A stretch of DNA of 64,000 nucleotides from Alphaproteobacteria bacterium (GTDB taxonomy: Bacteria; Pseudomonadota; Alphaproteobacteria; Micavibrionales; Micavibrionaceae): NCBI GenBank assembly GCA_021775995.1, contig JAJFGS010000013.1:372001-436000 (forward strand), in the 5' to 3' direction. This document shows positions 58,949 through 64,000 of this stretch, one piece after another. The translations under genes were made by a program, and so were the position numbers. Every line of letters begins with the position of its first letter. Within the stretch, counting starts at the first letter, position 1. The notes under the pieces are model-generated. The model was not told where the DNA came from. It saw only the letters and a program-made list of their open reading frames with translations, and did no database searches.

Positions 58949-61674
58949 CTTACTTTTCCGTGACAATGTTTAAATTTATTGTCTGAACCGCAAGGGCAGG
59001 GAGCATTACGAGAAACTTTACCCCATGTTTCTGGATTTTCTTTATCAAATTCTATTTTATTTGGAAAAGGCTTAACAGCCGCCGCATTTGGCATGCCGGC
59101 TCCTTGACGTGGCGTTCCCATGAGAGCGGGATCCATACGACCTTCGTTGGTTCTTTGTCGATGTTTTTGATCGAGAGATTCTATCACATTCGGATCGACG
59201 TTAATCTCAACAAGGCTCAAAGTTTGTGTTACCAATTCCCGAAGTTTATTGAGCATCTCTTCAAAAAAAGCGAAGGCTTCAGCTTTATATTCATTGAGTG
59301 GATCACGTTGTCCAAAGGCACGTAAGTTAATGCCTTGGCGTAAATGATCAAGCGAAAGAAGATGTTCTTTCCAGTTTTGATCTAAAATTTGCAAGACAAA
59401 AGATTTTTGTAAATGCCGCCAATTATCTAGACCTGCAATGTCCTTTTTTTCTTTAAACTTTCTGTCTGAGCGCTCAATGATACGTTCTAATATTTCATTA
59501 TCGGCGATGCCTTCTTCTTTTGCCCAATCAGCGATAGGCAAATCAAGATTAAGCAAGCGGTGACACTCATTTGTTAAAGTTTCGATGTCCCATTGTTCGG
59601 CATATGCCTTTTCTGGAATGCAACGATAGACAAGATCTTCGATGACGTTATAACGCATTTCATCGACAAGCTCGTCAAGATCTTCCCCAGCGTCCATAAT
59701 TTCACGGCGTTGATCATAGATAACTTTTCGTTGATCATTCATCACGTTGTCAAACTTCAGTAAGTTTTTACGTACTTCAAAGTTTTGTTGTTCAACACGG
59801 CCTTGTGCTTTTTCCAAAGCTTTGGAAAGCCAAGGGTGGGTGAGGGCTTCGCCTTCTTTAAGCCCTATATTACTACTCAGTAAGGAAGCCATTTTATCGG
59901 CGGCAAAGATGCGCATTAAATCATCTTCGGTAGAAAGGAAGAATGCTGTAAATCCTGGATCTCCTTGACGGCCTGCACGACCACGAAGTTGATTATCAAT
60001 GCGGCGGGATTCATGACGCTCTGTTCCCATGACGCACAAACCACCGGCTTCATATACGATCTCTCTGTTTGCGGCAATTTCAGCTTTGATTTTTTCAATG
60101 GCTTCTTTTTTGCCTTCATCTGACCAATCATCTTCAACTTCATTAGCTATACGCATATCTAAGTTACCGCCAAGTTGAATGTCTGTTCCACGTCCTGCCA
60201 TGTTGGTCGCGATTGTTACAGCACCCGGTGCTCCTGCTTGAGCAATAATGAAGGCTTCTTGTTCGTGATAGCGCGCATTTAAAACATTATGTTTTACTTT
60301 TCGTTTTTTAAGAAGTGACGAAAGAATCTCTGATTTTTCGATCGATGTTGTTCCCACCAAAACAGGTTGATTACGTTCCTGACAGTCATGAATAAAGGCG
60401 GCGATAGCTTCAAATTTTTCATCAAAAGATTTATAAATTTTGTCATCATCGTCAATACGAGCAACAGGTTTGTTTGTTGGAATTTCAATGACGCCGAGGT
60501 TATAAATTTGAGAAAATTCTTCAGCTTCGGTTAAGGCCGTTCCTGTCATTCCTGATAGTTTAGGATAGAGACGGAAGTAGTTTTGGAAGGTGATGGAAGC
60601 CAATGTTTGGTTTTCATTTTGAATTTCAACGCTTTCTTTGGATTCCAATGCTTGATGAAGTCCATCAGAGTAACGGCGTCCTTCCATCATACGACCTGTG
60701 AATTCATCAATGATAATAACTTTACCGTCTTTAACGATATAATCTGTATCTAATGAGAAAATTTTATGGGCACGTAAAGCCTGCGCTACATGGTGGACAA
60801 GTGAAATATTATGCGGGTCATATAGATTGCCGCTTTCAATTAGTCCGTGTTTTTCTAAAAGAGCTTCAACTTTTACATTGCCTGCTTCATTTAGATTAAC
60901 AGTCCGTGTTTTTTCATCTAATTCATAATCATCAGAATCTAATTCAGGGATGAGGACATTTACTTTATTATAAAGTTCTGTTGAACCTTCGGATGGCCCA
61001 GAGATGATAAGTGGTGTTCTCGCTTCATCTATTAAAATTGAGTCAACTTCATCAACAATAGCAAAATTGAAATCTCGCTGTACCATGTCTTCTAGACGGA
61101 ATTTCATGTTGTCGCGTAAGTAATCAAAGCCAAATTCGTTGTTTGTTCCGTAGGTAATGTCACAAGCATAAGCTTTGCGGCGTTCGCTATCAGGCATATT
61201 CGCTATAATACAATCGCATGTTAGACCAAGGAAATTATAGATTTCTGCCATCCATGCAGAGTCACGGCTGGCAAGATAGTCATTGACCGTTACAATATGA
61301 ACGCCTTTACCTTCGATGGCATTTAAATAAGCGGCGAGGGTGGAAACAAGAGTTTTACCTTCTCCCGTTTTCATTTCAGCGATTTTACCATGATGAAGGC
61401 ACAACCCACCAACGAGTTGAACATCAAAATGACGTTGTTCTAGAGTACGTTTTGCAGCTTCGCGGACAGTTGCAAATGCTTCTGGCATTATGTCATCAAG
61501 GCTTTCGCCATCCTGAATACGAATGCGGTATTCTATGGTTTTTGCCTGAAGCTCAGCATCAGAGAGCTTTTCAAAATCAGGCTCTAAGTCGTTAACAGGT
61601 GCAATTAATGCACTTAGGCGTTTTAATTCCCGATCATTGCTTGAGCCAAATATTTTTTGCGCCAATTTTAACAC
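58945..61674 (-). CDS. secA: Preprotein translocase subunit SecA
   Basis: GTG start ([20 protein letters not shown]); [43 protein letters not shown] zinc motif [14 protein letters not shown]. Confidence 0.97.
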   Translation of the reverse strand: MLKLAQKIFGSSNDRELKRLSALIAPVNDLEPDFEKLSDAELQAKTIEYRIRIQDGESLDDIMPEAFATVREAAKRTLEQRHFDVQLVGGLCLHHGKIAEMKTGEGKTLVSTLAAYLNAIEGKGVHIVTVNDYLASRDSAWMAEIYNFLGLTCDCIIANMPDSERRKAYACDITYGTNNEFGFDYLRDNMKFRLEDMVQRDFNFAIVDEVDSILIDEARTPLIISGPSEGSTELYNKVNVLIPELDSDDYELDEKTRTVNLNEAGNVKVEALLEKHGLIESGNLYDPHNISLVHHVAQALRAHKIFSLDTDYIVKDGKVIIIDEFTGRMMEGRRYSDGLHQALESKESVEIQNENQTLASITFQNYFRLYPKLSGMTGTALTEAEEFSQIYNLGVIEIPTNKPVARIDDDDKIYKSFDEKFEAIAAFIHDCQERNQPVLVGTTSIEKSEILSSLLKKRKVKHNVLNARYHEQEAFIIAQAGAPGAVTIATNMAGRGTDIQLGGNLDMRIANEVEDDWSDEGKKEAIEKIKAEIAANREIVYEAGGLCVMGTERHESRRIDNQLRGRAGRQGDPGFTAFFLSTEDDLMRIFAADKMASLLSSNIGLKEGEALTHPWLSKALEKAQGRVEQQNFEVRKNLLKFDNVMNDQRKVIYDQRREIMDAGEDLDELVDEMRYNVIEDLVYRCIPEKAYAEQWDIETLTNECHRLLNLDLPIADWAKEEGIADNEILERIIERSDRKFKEKKDIAGLDNWRHLQKSFVLQILDQNWKEHLLSLDHLRQGINLRAFGQRDPLNEYKAEAFAFFEEMLNKLRELVTQTLSLVEINVDPNVIESLDQKHRQRTNEGRMDPALMGTPRQGAGMPNAAAVKPFPNKIEFDKENPETWGKVSRNAPCPCGSDNKFKHCHGKVS

Positions 61675-61738
61675 AGTATGTCTATTCCTTTTAAAGCCGC
61701 CAAACCCATAAATGGGTGAACTTATGTTTTCGCATATT

Positions 61739-61767
61739 TGTATAGTCTGCAAGGCTTCTCACGTCAA
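61739..61767 (-). promoter_or_regulatory. Putative sigma70 promoter of secA, TTGACG-N17-TATACA
   Basis: Reverse strand ttgacgtgagaagccttgcagactataca. Confidence 0.6.
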
Positions 61768-61893
61768 TGGAGGCAAGCCCCTTGCCACAATATAATCACA
61801 GTATAAATGCATATATTCCTTGCTTTAGCGGCCTCAAAGGTGCAGATTTTATGAAAGATTCGTATTAACAGACAATAAGAGGTTTATTTTACA

Positions 61894-63003
61894 ATGTCAG
61901 ATCAAAAGAAGAAAACGCCGTTAATCGCAATTGTTGCGGCCGTATTATTGGTTGCTGCGGGGACGACTGCATATTTTGTTCAAAAATCACCAAATACATC
62001 AGACGCTGATCAAGTAGCTTCTGTTTCAACAGAAGACCAAGCTGGTACTGGGGATGAGAAGGTTGCAGCTGTTGATACAGCGGCGGGTAACTCCTCTGAT
62101 AGTAGAAAAAATAGAAATGATAATAGAAAAAATGTAGAAGCTACTGTACCACAGCCAGCGATAAACGCTGAAGGTATTCAAGTTGAACCAGGCAACCCTA
62201 TTGTTGCAAAAGTTGATGGTAAAGAAATTACGCGGACTGATGTTTATCGCTTTATTCAAACAATGCCACAAAATGTTCAACAGTTACCCGCAGTTTCTGT
62301 ATATCCAATTGCAATGGAGCAAGTTGTGAATACACGCATTGTTCAAACACAAGCAGATAAAGCAGATATTGAACAAACACCAGAATTTAAGCGTGAGATA
62401 GAAGTTGTAAAACAACAGATTGCCCGTAATTTGTATTTGCAAAAACAAGTTGATGCAAAGATTAAAGATAATATGATTAAGGATGAGTATAAAAAGTATT
62501 CCAAGAACATTCCTGCTGTCGAAGAACGTAATGCACGTCATATTTTACTTAAGACTGAAGACAAAGCGAAAGCTGTTCTCGAAAAATTGAATAAAGGTGG
62601 AAAATTTGAAGAGCTTGCGAAAGAGCTTTCGGTTGGACCAACTGCACCAAAAGGTGGAGACTTAGGATATTTTGCAAAAACTGAAATGGTCACTGAATTC
62701 TCAGATGCTGTTTTTGGTATGAAGAAAGGCGAGACCCTTAAAAAGCCTGTGAAAACACAGTTTGGTTGGCATGTGATTAAATTGGTTGATGTTCGTGAGC
62801 GGGCAAAACCAACTTTAGAGCAAATGACACCAGCTATTCGTGCTGAGTTAAGCCGTAAAGTGTTGGATAATTTAATTAAAGAATGGCGCAAAGATGCAAA
62901 AATTGAGCAATTCGATATTAATGGAAAACCACTAAAAGCAGGCGCAAATGCTATTGGTATTATTCCGCCAAAGTCTGATGCTAAACAAAAACAAGACGGT
63001 TAA
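61894..63003 (+). CDS. Parvulin-type peptidyl-prolyl isomerase with N-terminal membrane anchor
   Basis: ARHILLKTEDKAKAVLEKLNKGGKFEELAKELSVGPTAPKGGDLGYFAKTEMVTEFSDAVFGMKKGE...TQFGWHVIKLVD. Confidence 0.93.
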   Translation: MSDQKKKTPLIAIVAAVLLVAAGTTAYFVQKSPNTSDADQVASVSTEDQAGTGDEKVAAVDTAAGNSSDSRKNRNDNRKNVEATVPQPAINAEGIQVEPGNPIVAKVDGKEITRTDVYRFIQTMPQNVQQLPAVSVYPIAMEQVVNTRIVQTQADKADIEQTPEFKREIEVVKQQIARNLYLQKQVDAKIKDNMIKDEYKKYSKNIPAVEERNARHILLKTEDKAKAVLEKLNKGGKFEELAKELSVGPTAPKGGDLGYFAKTEMVTEFSDAVFGMKKGETLKKPVKTQFGWHVIKLVDVRERAKPTLEQMTPAIRAELSRKVLDNLIKEWRKDAKIEQFDINGKPLKAGANAIGIIPPKSDAKQKQDG

Positions 63004-63028
63004 TTTTTAAAGGTTAACTTATAGTGAC

Positions 63029-63478
63029 ATGGGCTGCGTAGAAGCCTTACAACAGCCGCGAAATGAGACTCCTTCAGGTTTGAAGATTGTCTTGGTTGCG
63101 GCTGTTGCTTTAGCGGATTCCCAAAACAACATTTTGTTGGCAAAGCGTCCTAAGGGGAAAGCTATGGCTGGGCTTTGGGAGTTTCCTGGCGGTAAAGTAA
63201 AAGAAGGCGAAACACCAGAATTTGCTTTGGCACGTGAGCTGGCAGAAGAGTTAGCTATAGAAACGCGGGAATGTTGTTTTACACCACTTGGTTTTGCTTC
63301 TCACTCATATGATGATTTTCACCTTATGATGCCACTTTATGTTTGCCGTATGTGGCGCGGTGAGCCAAAACCTATAGAAGGGCAAGAGCTCGTATGGGTA
63401 AAACCCACTGATTTAGCAAAATATGATATGCCGCCTGCGGATATACCTTTAATTCACCAGATACAAGACAGACTTTAA
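63029..63478 (+). CDS. mutT: NUDIX hydrolase, MutT-like (8-oxo-dGTP diphosphatase)
   Basis: GLWEFPGGKVKEGETPEFALARELAEELAIE (Nudix box). Confidence 0.9.
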   Translation: MGCVEALQQPRNETPSGLKIVLVAAVALADSQNNILLAKRPKGKAMAGLWEFPGGKVKEGETPEFALARELAEELAIETRECCFTPLGFASHSYDDFHLMMPLYVCRMWRGEPKPIEGQELVWVKPTDLAKYDMPPADIPLIHQIQDRL

Positions 63479-63481
63479 GTT

Positions 63482-64000
63482 ATGCGCTCACTGAATGCCT
63501 ATAGTTTGAAAAGTTTTTATAATAGCCGTAAAGGAAAAATTATTCGTTACATAGTGCGGCAAAAAATCCTGAGCACTTGGCCAGAAATAAAATCTAAAAG
63601 ACTTATGGGGTATGGTTACGCTATGCCATATATGAAGCCTTATATGGACGATGCGAGCCGGACATTTAACATGATGCCTGCACAACTGGGCGTTCATAAT
63701 TGGCCGCCAGAATCTAATAACCTTGTGTGTTTACATGAGGAGTCTACGTTGCCACTGGAAACTAATTCTGTAGATTTTGTGCTTATGGTTCATGCCTTAG
63801 AATTTTTGGATAACCCCGAAGAAACATTTGAGGAAGTTTGGCGCGTTTTAAAAAGTACAGGGCGGTTGCTTATTGTTGTGCCAAATCGTTTGGGGTTGTG
63901 GGCGCGGGCGGATTGGAGTCCGTTTGGGCAAGGAAGACCATATTCAATAGGACAAGTAGAAGATTTTTTGAATGATAATTTATTTGTCCATGAGCACACA
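63482..64000 (+). CDS. Class I SAM-dependent methyltransferase, truncated by window end
   Basis: Open frame from ATG 63482 to the window end: ...LPLETNSVDFVLMVHALEFLDNPEETFEEVWRVLKSTGRLLIVVPNRLGLWAR... Confidence 0.8.
   Translation, partial: MRSLNAYSLKSFYNSRKGKIIRYIVRQKILSTWPEIKSKRLMGYGYAMPYMKPYMDDASRTFNMMPAQLGVHNWPPESNNLVCLHEESTLPLETNSVDFVLMVHALEFLDNPEETFEEVWRVLKSTGRLLIVVPNRLGLWARADWSPFGQGRPYSIGQVEDFLNDNLFVHEHT

Noticed and set aside
1-64000. CRISPR arrays, rRNA, tRNA, restriction-modification or toxin-antitoxin operons
   Set aside because: No regular spaced repeats, no TTCGANTC-type tRNA arms noticed and no convincing two-gene toxin-antitoxin layout; a by-eye scan can miss single tRNAs.

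Overview
This is an AT-rich bacterial chromosomal window, about 64 kb, that looks alphaproteobacterial. The support is the conserved block ffh-rpsP-rimM-trmD-rplS-leuC-leuD-leuB and the neighbourhoods cobS/cobT/DnaJ, carD/fdxA, xerD/aroK/aroB and secA/parvulin/mutT. The left end carries a type IV pilus group: two PilT/PilU ATPases, an MshL/PilQ-like secretin lipoprotein, an ABC-2-like permease, an AraC regulator and a pilin. The rest is mostly housekeeping genes with small orphan genes inserted between them. I saw no rRNA, tRNA, CRISPR array or transposase gene, but this was a by-eye read. No defence system or other known accessory system is proven here. The most interesting items are: (1) an 807-aa protein with a LOG-like C-terminal domain on about 500 aa of unknown sequence, directly upstream of an AMP nucleosidase gene; (2) a dispersed GTCATTGC...GCAATGAC palindromic repeat that encodes most of the predicted signal peptide of the gene after hisS; (3) a tandem duplication of a promoter/small gene/terminator cassette that carries a copy of the 3' end of rimM; (4) a gene with 41-aa tandem repeats flanked by a 21-bp direct repeat; (5) a phosphatase-like protein whose metal-binding motifs are largely lost; (6) a TTGACATAA motif shared by promoters of several small orphan genes; (7) long low-complexity C-terminal tails on ribosomal proteins S16 and L19. 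All family names come from reading motifs; no database search was run.
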